A stretch of DNA of 64,000 bases from Verrucosispora sioxanthis (GTDB lineage: Bacteria > Actinomycetota > Actinomycetes > Mycobacteriales > Micromonosporaceae), in NCBI RefSeq assembly GCF_010560025.1, contig NZ_SAIY01000006.1, forward strand, positions 248,001 to 312,000, read 5' to 3'. Numbering within the stretch: the first letter of the stretch is position 1; each line of letters begins with the position of its first letter. Both the position numbers and the translations under genes were made by a program. Positions 17,834 to 25,836 of this stretch are shown one piece after another. Below the pieces are notes generated by a model. That model was not told the DNA's origin. It was given only the letters and a program-made list of their open reading frames with translations, and did no database searches.

Positions 17834-18696
17834 GCCTCGAAGCCTCCGTTCACCAGCCCGAGCCGGATCAGATCGGTAAGTGGTTCCACGATGCTGCACG
17901 AGCCGAACCCCACCCACAGCGGGCGCGCCGCGTCGTGCCGGCCGTCGACCGCCTGCACCAGCGGGCGCTCGTCGCGCACAGTGAGCAGCTCGGCGACGGC
18001 AGCGACGGTCGCGCCCTCGGCGGCGGCCAGGGTCGCGGCGAGCACGTTGCCGAAGCCGTGGTGGGTGAACCCGGTCTCCGGGTCCACGTGCCGCACCGCG
18101 TGGTGCAGCCCGGCGGTCAGCTTGAACGGCAGCTCCCGGTCCCGGCAGGCGCAGATCACCGCGGCCAGCTCGGCGGGCGTCGGGAACAGCTCGGCGGCCA
18201 GCCCGCCGGTGCGGAACTTGGCGGCGACCGACATCCCTCGGGTACGGGCGTCGGCGAGCACGTCCAGGGCACCCATCAACCCGAAGGTGAGCGGCACCTC
18301 CGCGTAGACGGGGACGCCGTCCAGCCGGTCGGCCAGCTTCACCAGCTCGGTCAGCCCAGGTTGGGGGTCCTCGCCCCGCCGCGCGACGGGCACCTCGACC
18401 TGTCGGGCGGTCACCCCGAGTGGGGGCAGGATCGACAGCGCGACGGGCAGCCGGTCGACGCCGGTGTCACCGATCAGCCCGATCGCGAAGTTCTCCTCGG
18501 GGTCGACCAGACCGCTCAGCTCGCCCGCCGTGATCGCCGAGGCGGGCAGCAGCAGCGGGCCGACCAGGTCGGCGTACCACGCGGCACGGTGCCGCCGGTG
18601 GGCCGCCACGGCGTCGGGCAGCGGCGCGCTGCCCGGCGGGAAGACGGCGGCGTCGTCGACCAGGCCGGCGACAAGAGTGGGCAGCTGCGTTGACAC
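17830..18696 (-). CDS. Unknown barrel-like protein in the homogentisate operon
   Basis: About 288 aa with no recognised family. Alternating strand/helix segments suggest a TIM-barrel-like fold: PVYAEVPLTFGLMGALDVL, MSVAAKFRTGGL, then a helix, then PFKLTAGLHHAVRH and THHGFGNVLAATLAA. Conserved-looking polar clusters are DDAAVFPPG near the N-terminus, KFRTGG, KLTAGLHH and HHGFGN. It overlaps fahA by 4 bp and is divergent from hmgA, so it should act on homogentisate-pathway intermediates. No maleylacetoacetate isomerase gene is seen here, and that role is an untested possibility. GTG 18696 is chosen because TACATT lies eight bases upstream with TTGTCC 18 bases before it, giving a leaderless transcript; an ATG at 18723 would lie upstream of that -10. 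Confidence 0.75.
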   Translation of the reverse strand: MSTQLPTLVAGLVDDAAVFPPGSAPLPDAVAAHRRHRAAWYADLVGPLLLPASAITAGELSGLVDPEENFAIGLIGDTGVDRLPVALSILPPLGVTARQVEVPVARRGEDPQPGLTELVKLADRLDGVPVYAEVPLTFGLMGALDVLADARTRGMSVAAKFRTGGLAAELFPTPAELAAVICACRDRELPFKLTAGLHHAVRHVDPETGFTHHGFGNVLAATLAAAEGATVAAVAELLTVRDERPLVQAVDGRHDAARPLWVGFGSCSIVEPLTDLIRLGLVNGGFEA

Positions 18697-18704
18697 GAGA
18701 CAAG

Positions 18705-18754
18705 AATGTACGGGACGCTTCAAGAAGCGGACAACAGCGTCCGATTATCGGACG
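18705..18754. promoter_or_regulatory. Divergent promoter/operator region between hmgA and the fahA operon
   Basis: On the minus strand, TTGTCC (18734-18729), an 18-base spacer and TACATT (18710-18705) form a promoter eight bases from GTG 18696. Directly beyond it is the perfect palindrome CGTCCGATTATCGGACG (18738-18754), 23 bases before the hmgA ATG at 18777. It is well placed for one regulator to control both directions; the regulator is not in the gap. Confidence 0.65.
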
Positions 18755-18776
18755 GACAGCGGACCGGGAGGGCGAG

Positions 18777-19943
18777 ATGCCGTACTACCGCAGCGTCGGC
18801 GAGCTGCCACGCAAGCGCCACACCCAGTTCCGGCAGCCGGACGGCAGCCTCTACACCGAGGAGCTGATGGGGCAGGAGGGCTTCTCCTCCGACTCGTCCC
18901 TGCTCTACCACCGGTACGCCCCGACCGCGATCGTCGCCGCCGAGGAGTTCACCCCGCCGGCCGTGACGCGGATGCCGAATCTGCCGCTCAAGCCCCGGCA
19001 CCTGCGTACCCACAAGCTCGACGGAACCGGCGCGGACCCGGTCCTCGGCCGGCGTTACCTGCTCGCCAACGACGACGTGCGGATCGCCTACGTCCTGGCC
19101 GACCGCCCCTCGCCCCTGTTCCGCGACGCCACCGGCGACCACTGCCTCTACGTCGAGGCGGGCACCCTGCGGGTCGAGTCGACGTTCGGCGTGCTCGACG
19201 CGGTGGCCGGCGATTACGTCATCATCCCGACCTCTACGGTGCACCGCCTGGTGCCCACCGGCGACACCCCGACCCGACTGCTCGCCGTGGAGGCGTCCGG
19301 GCACATCGGCCCACCCAAGCGCTACCTCTCCGTACGCGGCCAGTTCCTGGAACACTCGCCGTACTGCGAGCGCGACGTCCGGGGACCGGACACCCCGCTG
19401 CTCGTCGACGGCACCGACGTCGAGGTGCTGGTCCGCCATCGTCGGGGATGGACCCGGCACGTCTACGCCAACCACCCCTTCGACGTGGTCGGTTGGGACG
19501 GGCACCTCTACCCGTGGGCGTTCTCCATCCACGACTTCGAGCCGATCACCGGCCGGATCCACCAGCCGCCACCGGTGCACCAGACCTTTGCCGGCCCGAA
19601 CTTCGTGATCTGCTCGTTCGTGCCCCGCAAGGTCGACTACCACCCGGACGCCATCCCGGTGCCGTACCACCACCACAACGTCGACTCCGACGAGATGCTC
19701 TTCTACACCGGGGGCAACTACGAGGCGCGGCGCGGCTCCGGCATCGAGCAGGGCTCCATCTCGCTGCACCCGTCCGGCTTCACCCACGGACCGCAGCCCG
19801 GCGCGGCGGAACGCGCCATCGGCGTGGACTTCTTCGACGAACTGGCGGTCATGGTCGACACCTTCCGCCCGCTCGACCTCTGCGACGCCGCGACGGAGTG
19901 CGAGGACGACGGATACGCCTGGACCTGGGCCCGCCGTCCCTGA
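18777..19943 (+). CDS. hmgA: Homogentisate 1,2-dioxygenase
   Basis: Opens the homogentisate ring to maleylacetoacetate using Fe(II) and O2. The protein is 388 aa, typical of the bacterial short form. Iron ligands fit the known spacing: His300 and Glu306 in YHHHNVDSDEMLFY, and His337 in HPSGFTHGPQPG. ATG 18777 follows GGGAGGG at a good distance. It is divergent from the unknown gene and fahA. The 3' end nearly abuts the convergent TPR gene (5 bases). Confidence 0.96.
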   Translation: MPYYRSVGELPRKRHTQFRQPDGSLYTEELMGQEGFSSDSSLLYHRYAPTAIVAAEEFTPPAVTRMPNLPLKPRHLRTHKLDGTGADPVLGRRYLLANDDVRIAYVLADRPSPLFRDATGDHCLYVEAGTLRVESTFGVLDAVAGDYVIIPTSTVHRLVPTGDTPTRLLAVEASGHIGPPKRYLSVRGQFLEHSPYCERDVRGPDTPLLVDGTDVEVLVRHRRGWTRHVYANHPFDVVGWDGHLYPWAFSIHDFEPITGRIHQPPPVHQTFAGPNFVICSFVPRKVDYHPDAIPVPYHHHNVDSDEMLFYTGGNYEARRGSGIEQGSISLHPSGFTHGPQPGAAERAIGVDFFDELAVMVDTFRPLDLCDAATECEDDGYAWTWARRP

Positions 19944-19948
19944 GGCGG

Positions 19949-21244
19949 TCAGGCCACCGGCCGGCCGATGATCGCCAGCCGGGCGGCGGTGGCGATCGCG
20001 ATGGCCAGGACCAGCGGCCACGGGGTGCCGAGCAGGGCGTAGAGCAGGATCAGCGCCGGTGCCGCTGCGGCGGCGTACACGGCCAGGGCGAGCGGACGGT
20101 CGGTACGCCGCAGCACAGGCAGCACGGTCCGGGTCAGTCCGGGCAGCCGGGACGCCTGCTGCCAGAGCACGATGCCACCGCCAGCGGCCGCCACCACCGC
20201 CAGCAGCCGGGAGAATCCGGAGCCGGTCGCGGTCGAACAGGCGACCACGAGGGCGGCCACCGCCGACCAGCCGGCTCCCCAGAGCACGAACTGCCGCAAT
20301 GCCGCCGGCACCGGCTGGCGTGCCACGACCGGCCCGGTGCCGAGGTGGTCCGGCCCGGACGGCCAGGCTTCGCCACGCCCCCGCTCCGGCTCTCCGGTGG
20401 GGCCGGTCACCGGCCCGCCGGTGGGTTCATCTCCGCCCGGCACCGGCCAGCCCGGACGGTCCTCCGGTCCGGCGGGACGGCTGGCGTCGACGTCGCCGGC
20501 CGCCGAACGCCCCGCCTCGTCCGGGTCGCGTCCGGGCCGGTCCGGATCGTCGTCGGCCGCGTCCGGCCGGGTCGACTCGTCCGGCACCTCGTCGGCGCGG
20601 CGCGGGTCGGTCGGCGGCAGGTTCGCCACCGCCGCTTCGGCAAGTCGCTCCAGTGCGGCGCTCCACCGACGCTGTTCCAGCCGCAGTACCCCGACGTCGT
20701 CGGCCGTCTCCGCCAGGCGCGGGTCCAGCCGGAGCGCCTCCCGGTAGGCCCGCTCCGCCAGGTCGTACATCCGCATGTTGGCCGCGACCAGGCCCAGCAC
20801 CAGGTGGCCCTGCGGTTCCTCGGGGGCCAGTTCCACCGCGCGCCAGGCCGCGTTCAACGCCGGCTGGCCGTTGCGCGAGCCGGCCAGGATCGCCGCCGCG
20901 CTGCGCTGGGCGTACGCGTCCTGCGGCCCCAGGGCCAGGATCTCGTCTGCCGCGCGGGCGGCCTCGGCGTACCGTTCGAGGTCACCGAGGGCCAGCCCAC
21001 GGGCGACGAGCGGGGACACCTGACCCGGCGCGGCAGCCACCGCGGCCTCGGCGGCGGCAAGCGCCTCGGTCGGTCGACCGGCGGCCAGGTGCACCCGGGC
21101 CAGCATGGTCGACACCTCGGCGGCGGCCGGGTCGAGCGCCAGCGCGAAGCCGAGTTCGGCCGCGGCCTCGTCGTAGCGGCCCAGCTCGGCCAGGAGCGTG
21201 GCACGTTCGAGGTAGCCGTCGGCGGCGGGCGGATCGGCGGACAT
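19949..21244 (-). CDS. TPR-repeat membrane protein
   Basis: About 431 aa. Residues 5-205 contain five to six tetratricopeptide repeats (YLERATLLAELGRYDEAAAEL, MLARVHLAAGRPTEALAAAEA, AYREALRLDPRLAE). Residues 210-300 are an acidic, low-complexity Asp/Pro/Arg linker. The C-terminal 120 residues hold about four membrane helices (QFVLWGAGWSAVAALVVAC, LALAVYAAAAAPALILLYALL, PLVLAIAIATAARLAI). The TPR part would be cytosolic and probably scaffolds another protein. ATG 21244 starts the first repeat at once. It lies 10 bp downstream of ispF on the same strand. Confidence 0.85.
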   Translation of the reverse strand: MSADPPAADGYLERATLLAELGRYDEAAAELGFALALDPAAAEVSTMLARVHLAAGRPTEALAAAEAAVAAAPGQVSPLVARGLALGDLERYAEAARAADEILALGPQDAYAQRSAAAILAGSRNGQPALNAAWRAVELAPEEPQGHLVLGLVAANMRMYDLAERAYREALRLDPRLAETADDVGVLRLEQRRWSAALERLAEAAVANLPPTDPRRADEVPDESTRPDAADDDPDRPGRDPDEAGRSAAGDVDASRPAGPEDRPGWPVPGGDEPTGGPVTGPTGEPERGRGEAWPSGPDHLGTGPVVARQPVPAALRQFVLWGAGWSAVAALVVACSTATGSGFSRLLAVVAAAGGGIVLWQQASRLPGLTRTVLPVLRRTDRPLALAVYAAAAAPALILLYALLGTPWPLVLAIAIATAARLAIIGRPVA

Positions 21245-21254
21245 CGCGGCGAGC

Positions 21255-21737
21255 CTAGGCGCTCGGCTGCTCGTACACCAGGGCGACCGCGATCCCGGCG
21301 AGTCCCTCACCGCGCCCGGTGAAGCCCAGGCCGTCGGTGGTTGCGGCGGAGACCGTGACCGGCGCGCCGACCGCCTCCGACAGCACCCGCTGGGCCTCGT
21401 CCCGGCGTGGGCCGATCTTCGGACGGACCCCCACCACCTGCACGGACACGTTGCCGATGGCGAATCCGGCGGCGCGGACCCGACGGGCCGTCTCGGTGAG
21501 CAGGGCCACCCCGCTGGCCCCGGCCCACTCGGGCTGCCCGACGCCGAAGTTGGCGCCGAGATCGCCCAGGCCGGCGGCGGAGAGCAGGGCGTTGCAGGCG
21601 GCGTGGGCGGCGACGTCGGCGTCCGAGTGCCCGGCCAGGCCGTCCTGCCCCGGCCAGTGCAGACCGGCCACCCAGCAGGGCCGACCGGCCTCGAAGGCGT
21701 GCACGTCGGTCCCGATGGCCACCCGAGGAACGATCAT
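21255..21737 (-). CDS. ispF: 2-C-methyl-D-erythritol 2,4-cyclodiphosphate synthase
   Basis: Fifth step of the MEP isoprenoid pathway, forming the cyclic diphosphate and releasing CMP. 160 aa, standard size. The metal-binding motif GTDVHAF (Asp10, His12) is near the start, SDADVAAHAACNALL carries the third ligand, and TTDGLGFTGRGEG near the end contacts CMP. It directly follows ispD on the same strand, a common actinobacterial order. Confidence 0.96.
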   Translation of the reverse strand: MIVPRVAIGTDVHAFEAGRPCWVAGLHWPGQDGLAGHSDADVAAHAACNALLSAAGLGDLGANFGVGQPEWAGASGVALLTETARRVRAAGFAIGNVSVQVVGVRPKIGPRRDEAQRVLSEAVGAPVTVSAATTDGLGFTGRGEGLAGIAVALVYEQPSA

Positions 21738-21753
21738 GAGCCGAGGGTACGCG

Positions 21754-22449
21754 CTACCGCCCGGTCGCCAGCAGGTGCTCGGCCAGCGCCAGGTCGAACG
21801 GTCTGGTGATCTTCAGAGCGTGCTCCGAACCGGGCACGCAGTGCACCGCCAAGCCCTGCTTCTCCACCAGCCCCGCGTCGTCGGTGAGGGCGTCGCCGGC
21901 GGCGGCGTGGGCGGCGGTCAGCACCGCCCGGCGGAATCCCTGGGGAGTCTGCACGGCGCGTAACGCGGCCCGGTCGACGGTGCCCAGCACCATCTCGTCC
22001 GCGTCGACCTCCTTGATCGTGTCGACGACCGGCAGCACCGGGATCACGGCGTGGTGACCTGCCCGGACCGCCGCGGCCACCGACTCCACCAGCGCGGGCG
22101 GGGTGAGCGCTCGGGCCGCGTCATGCACCAGGACGATCTCCGGACCGGCGGGTACCGCGGCGAGCGCGGCAGCCACCGAGGCCTGCCGTTCCGCGCCACC
22201 GGGCACCACGGTCACCGGAGCGACCGGTGCGAGCAGTTCCCGCACGGCCGCCACCTCCGCCGCCGGCGCGGCCACCACGATGCTGTGCACCGAGGGGGCT
22301 TCGGCCAGCCGACGGACCGCGTGCACCAGCAGCGGCTCACCGGCCAGCAGCCGAAGTGCCTTCGGTCGACCGGGCCCGAGGCGTACGCCGGCACCGGCCG
22401 CAGGCACGAGGACCGCGACGTCACCGCACGGGTTGAGCTGCGCGGTCAC
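21754..22449 (-). CDS. ispD: 2-C-methyl-D-erythritol 4-phosphate cytidylyltransferase
   Basis: Transfers CMP to methylerythritol phosphate in the MEP pathway. 231 aa. The nucleotide-binding signature AAGAGVRLGPGRPKALRLLAG begins at about residue 16. VLVHDAARALTPP carries the catalytic acidic segment, and VQTPQGFRRAVL and TDDAGLVEKQG are also family blocks. It lies between carD and ispF on the same strand, separated from carD by about 56 bp. Confidence 0.96.
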   Translation of the reverse strand: MTAQLNPCGDVAVLVPAAGAGVRLGPGRPKALRLLAGEPLLVHAVRRLAEAPSVHSIVVAAPAAEVAAVRELLAPVAPVTVVPGGAERQASVAAALAAVPAGPEIVLVHDAARALTPPALVESVAAAVRAGHHAVIPVLPVVDTIKEVDADEMVLGTVDRAALRAVQTPQGFRRAVLTAAHAAAGDALTDDAGLVEKQGLAVHCVPGSEHALKITRPFDLALAEHLLATGR

Positions 22450-22505
22450 GTCGCGGTCCTCGACGGTTTGTTCGCTACGAATCGGGTACGACGATGCGGT
22501 GCGGA

Positions 22506-22991
22506 CTAGGCCTCCGTCAGCACCTTGTCGAGCAACGTCTCCGCCTCGTCCTTGGTGCTCTTCTCGGCCAGCGCGACCTCGCCGACCAGAATGTCGCGGG
22601 CCTTGGCGAGCATGCGCTTCTCACCCGCGGACAGCCCTCGCTCCCGCTCGCGACGCCACAGGTCGCGGACGACCTCGGCCACCTTCAGCGGGTTGCCAGA
22701 GGCCAGCTTCTCCAGATTCGCCTTGTAACGCCGCGACCAGTTGGTCGGCTCCTCGGTGTGCGGAGCCCGGAGAACGTCGAAGACCTTGCCGAGGCCCTCT
22801 TCGCCAACCACCTCGCGCACACCCACGATCTCGGCGTTCTCGGCCGGTACCCGGACCGTCAGGTCACCCTGCGCGACCCTCAGGACGAGGTACTGCTTAG
22901 GCTCGCCCTTGATGACCCGAGTCTCGATTGCCTCGATGAGTGCGGCCCCGTGGTGGGGGTAAACAACGGTCTCGCCGACACTGAAAACCAT
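22506..22991 (-). CDS. carD: CarD-family RNA polymerase-binding regulator
   Basis: 161 aa. The N-terminal RNAP-interacting Tudor-like domain (FSVGETVVYPHHGAALIEAIETRVIKGEPKQYLVL, residues 3-60) and C-terminal helical DNA-binding part (NWSRRYKANLEKLASGNPLKVAEVVRDLWRR) are both complete. CarD stabilises open complexes at rRNA and many other promoters and is essential in mycobacteria. ATG 22991 has AAGGGG upstream. It heads a carD-ispD-ispF string conserved among actinomycetes. Confidence 0.97.
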   Translation of the reverse strand: MVFSVGETVVYPHHGAALIEAIETRVIKGEPKQYLVLRVAQGDLTVRVPAENAEIVGVREVVGEEGLGKVFDVLRAPHTEEPTNWSRRYKANLEKLASGNPLKVAEVVRDLWRRERERGLSAGEKRMLAKARDILVGEVALAEKSTKDEAETLLDKVLTEA

Positions 22992-23363
22992 AGGTTCGAA
23001 ACCCCTTTCGCTGTGTCTAGGGTAACACGCTCAGGCACCGATGTCTCACCGCTGTCCTGACCGTTGGCGCAGCTCAGGGGCCCTGTGAGAGGTATTTCTT
23101 CGGCTTGACAGACCATCCAGACGATGATTCGAACACGTTGCGTAACTTTGGGATGACCCCCGGACACCACCGTCGTGGAGGTGGAGATCCGGGAGAACAA
23201 GCGCCGAGGCTCTGCGACACACCCGCTGGAGATCAAGGGCTACGCACCCGTTCCATGATATCCCGCCGCAGCCGGACGCGGGCAGCGGTAGCGGTACCCG
23301 GCCCGGTGCGGGACGCTTGAGGAGTGCCGCGTCCGCGCACCCACGAGGTTCCAGGGGGTCGTA
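22992..23363. other. Intergenic region upstream of carD and the exported protein gene
   Basis: 372 bases between divergent genes. It should hold the promoters of both. On the minus strand GTGTTACCCTAG lies about 35 bases before carD. A 27-codon frame at 23175-23258 is listed separately. No tRNA, riboswitch or clear hairpin was recognised. Confidence 0.5.
23175..23258 (+). CDS. Possible 27-aa small protein
   Basis: GTG at 23175 opens a 27-residue frame (VEVEIRENKRRGSATHPLEI, then KGYAPVP) ending TGA 23256-23258. Most third positions are G or C and the peptide is hydrophilic with a charged N-terminal half, unlike random frames nearby. GGAGGTGG overlaps the start rather than preceding it, so translation is uncertain. 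No family is recognised. Confidence 0.25.
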   Translation: MEVEIRENKRRGSATHPLEIKGYAPVP

Positions 23364-24034
23364 ATGGGCAAGGCTGACGCCGATGGTCCCGGGCTGCCCG
23401 ACCTGCCGCCGGAGTGGGGCCGGGTGGTCATCCCGGACGATCTGGCCGCCCTGGCCGACGAGGCCGAACAGGTCCGTCGCGAGCTGCGGCGGGCGGCTGC
23501 GGACCGCCGCCGCTGGCGTCCGCCCGCCGGCCCGGTGCTCGTACTGATCGTCGCCGTCCTGACCACCATCGCCGGCCTGGCCGCTGTCACCTGGCCCCGG
23601 GCCAGCCGGACCGGACCGGCCACCGGCACCCCGACCCGGCGCAAGCGCAGCTGGCCGGACGCCAACTGCCCGCGCTCGACCTGGTCGACGGCGGGCAGTC
23701 ACCGGTGCCGCTACGCGGACTGCTGCCGGTCGTGGTGCTGCTGGTGGACGGTTGCGCCTGCCCGGAGCAGGTGACCGAAGCGGCGACCGCGGTGCCGCCG
23801 GGGGTGAACGTGGTCACCGTGGCGGTTGCCCAGCCACGGGCAGCACCGCCGGGAACACCGGTGCGACCACTCGCCGATCCGGCCGGCGGCCTACGCGCCT
23901 TCCTGCACCTGCCGGCCGGTCAGCACGGCGTGACGGCCGTGCTCGCCGACCGCACCGGCCGGATCACCCTGGTGGTACCCGAGGTCACCTCGATCGCCGA
24001 CCACCACGCCGAACTGTCCCGACTGGCCGATTGA
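23364..24034 (+). CDS. Membrane-anchored extracytoplasmic protein, thioredoxin-like (frameshifted)
   Basis: ATG 23364 follows a GGGGG stretch. The N-terminal 50 residues are acidic/helical (DDLAALADEAEQVRRELRRAA), and a membrane helix follows (PVLVLIVAVLTTIAGLAAV, about 53-71). Near 23630 the coding frame changes. The second frame continues QAQLAGRQLPALDLVDGGQ, LLPVVVLLVDGCACPEQVTEAA, HLPAGQHGVTAVLADRTGRITLVVPEV and ends at 24034. One missing C near 23630 would unite them into about 223 aa. The C-terminal part is reminiscent of a thioredoxin-like fold with a CxC motif, at low certainty. Function is unknown. Confidence 0.65.
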
Positions 24035-24068
24035 TCCCGCCCTGCGCCCAGGCCCCCGCCGGGACTGC

Positions 24069-24668
24069 TCAGGTGAGGACGACCAGCCGGGCCTCGATCT
24101 GGACCGGCTGCGACCCGGCCGGCGAGAACGACAACCGGGCCGCTGCGCCGGTGCCGGTGAGTTCCATCAGGACCTGCCCACCGTCGCAGCCCATCGTCAT
24201 CGGTGCCGCTGACCGGGCCCCGCTGACGGCCACCAGCAGCTCACCCGGGCCGGTGCAGCGCAGCCACAACAGGTGCCGCTCACCGCGCTCCATCCGGGTC
24301 TGCCGAAGCACCGCGCCGCCGGAGCTGATCCGCGCCGACTCGGTCCAGACCAGGTCGTTCGCGCCCCGCCAGCCGTCCGCGACGGCGGAACTCGTGACGG
24401 TGCCGTCCACCGGTGGGCCGTCCGTGCCGACCACCGCTCCGGTACTCGGGTCGATCACCATCGAGGACGCCGGCTCGGGCACCACGGCACCGGTGACCGG
24501 GTTCTCCCGCCAGTACGTGACGGACGACGACCCGCCCGGCACGAGACCCGTGTCGCTTCGCGCCTGCGGTGCCTGCGCCTGCCACCACCAGCCGCCGAGG
24601 GTCAGCACCCCCACCCCGACGGCGGCCAACAGTGCTCCGCGCAGCTGGGGGATGGCATCGACGTCCAT
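24069..24668 (-). CDS. Membrane-anchored protein of unknown function
   Basis: 199 aa with one N-terminal hydrophobic segment (GALLAAVGVGVLTLGGWWW, about 11-29), then an extracytoplasmic domain with NPVTGAVVPEP and DPSTGAVVGTDG repeats and a beta-rich C-terminal half (LLWLRCTGPGELLVAVSG, VQIEARLVVLT). No recognised family. It lies between the thioredoxin-like gene (convergent) and the type III PKS gene (same strand, 26 bp upstream), but nothing suggests it belongs to the PKS pathway. Confidence 0.7.
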   Translation of the reverse strand: MDVDAIPQLRGALLAAVGVGVLTLGGWWWQAQAPQARSDTGLVPGGSSSVTYWRENPVTGAVVPEPASSMVIDPSTGAVVGTDGPPVDGTVTSSAVADGWRGANDLVWTESARISSGGAVLRQTRMERGERHLLWLRCTGPGELLVAVSGARSAAPMTMGCDGGQVLMELTGTGAAARLSFSPAGSQPVQIEARLVVLT

Positions 24669-24694
24669 CCTTGAAGAGTAACTCCGTCGACTGG

Positions 24695-25744
24695 TCAGGC
24701 GTGACGTTCCAGCAGGGCGGCGTAGAGGGTCAGGCCAGGCCCGAAGGCCAGCATCACCACGCGGCGCGGTGCCGGTGCCGACCGGAACAGGCGGTCGAGG
24801 ATCAACAGCACCGTCGGCGAGGAACAGTTGCCGTGCTCGTCGAGCGTCTCCCGGGACGCCGCCAACGCCGCCGGTGCCAGTCCCAGCTCACGCTCCACCA
24901 CGTTGAGGATGCGCGGGCCGCCCGGGTGCACGGCCCAACCGTCCACCTCCGACCGGTGGGTGCCGTGCCGGGCCAGCACCTCGTCGACCAGCCCCCGGAC
25001 GTGCCTCGACAGCACCTGCGGCACCTTCGGTGACAACCCCATCCGGAAACCGGTGTCGGTCACCTCCCAGGTCATGTGGTCGGCGGTGGAGGTGTCGGTC
25101 ACCGAGGCGACCTCACGTACGGCGTACCCCCGCCCACCGGGAACGACCACCGCGGCGACCGCGGCGTCGGAGAAGAGCGCGTGGGAGACGATCTGCTGGG
25201 TGTCCATCCGGGCCGAGGAGGGCTGCAGGTGCAGGCTGGTCAACTCGGCGCAGAGCAGCAGTGCGGGCCGGCCCCGGGCGGTGACGAAGTCACCCACCGC
25301 ACCCAGCCCCGGCAGCGCCGCGTAGCAGCCCATGTGACCGACGAACATCCGCTGGGTCGTCGCGGCCATGCCCAGATCCCGGGCGAGCAGGATGTCCAGC
25401 CCAGGGGTGGCGTACCCGGTGCACGAGCACACGACGAAGAGGCCGACGTCACGGGCGTCCAGTCCGGCGGCGGTCAACGCCCGGCCGACCGCCTCCTTGC
25501 CCAGCGGTAACGCCTCGACCTGGTAACGGAGCATCCGTCGCTCGGTCGGCCAGTCGGAGACGTCCTCAAGCAACGGGTTGACTGCCGCCTGCCGCCGGGT
25601 CACCCCGGAGTGCGCGAAGATCCGCTCGGCCAGGGCCCGGGTCGAGCCGGAGAAATGCTGGGAAAAGAACTTCTCCCACAACTCCTGCTGGTCGGCCGAG
25701 GGCGGATGGGCCGTGCCCAGGCCCGCGATAACCGGTACGGACAC
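24695..25744 (-). CDS. Type III polyketide synthase
   Basis: 349 aa chalcone-synthase-superfamily enzyme. The catalytic triad is intact: Cys140 in VGHMGCYAALPG, His273 in GWAVHPGGPRI and Asn306 in DEHGNCSSPTV. The GFGPG-like loop appears as LAFGPGLTLYAALL at the end. GTG 25744 (VSVPVIAGLG) follows AGGAAGG at good spacing. It would condense malonyl-CoA units onto an acyl or aromatic starter; product type (alkylresorcinol, pyrone, quinone precursor) cannot be read from sequence. Next to a flavin enzyme, a methyltransferase and a UbiA prenyltransferase it fits a prenylated, O-methylated phenolic or quinone product. Confidence 0.94.
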   Translation of the reverse strand: MSVPVIAGLGTAHPPSADQQELWEKFFSQHFSGSTRALAERIFAHSGVTRRQAAVNPLLEDVSDWPTERRMLRYQVEALPLGKEAVGRALTAAGLDARDVGLFVVCSCTGYATPGLDILLARDLGMAATTQRMFVGHMGCYAALPGLGAVGDFVTARGRPALLLCAELTSLHLQPSSARMDTQQIVSHALFSDAAVAAVVVPGGRGYAVREVASVTDTSTADHMTWEVTDTGFRMGLSPKVPQVLSRHVRGLVDEVLARHGTHRSEVDGWAVHPGGPRILNVVERELGLAPAALAASRETLDEHGNCSSPTVLLILDRLFRSAPAPRRVVMLAFGPGLTLYAALLERHA

Positions 25745-25836
25745 GGTCCCACCTTCCTCTCGCAAGCTCACATCTCACGCCTGCCGACCACGCGCCGGTC
25801 CACGACCGCCAGGCCCACAAGCTCATTCCCTCACGC

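Noticed and set aside
18464..21322. A plus-strand open frame of 952 codons across hmgA and the TPR gene.
   Set aside because: It is out of frame with hmgA and antisense to the TPR and barrel-like genes; no family features.
22970..23140. Possible tRNA remnants (GGTTCGAAACCCC near 22993 and ATTCGAAC near 23127).
   Set aside because: The T-loop-like words are not accompanied by an acceptor stem, anticodon arm or correct spacing; the first lies in the carD leader.
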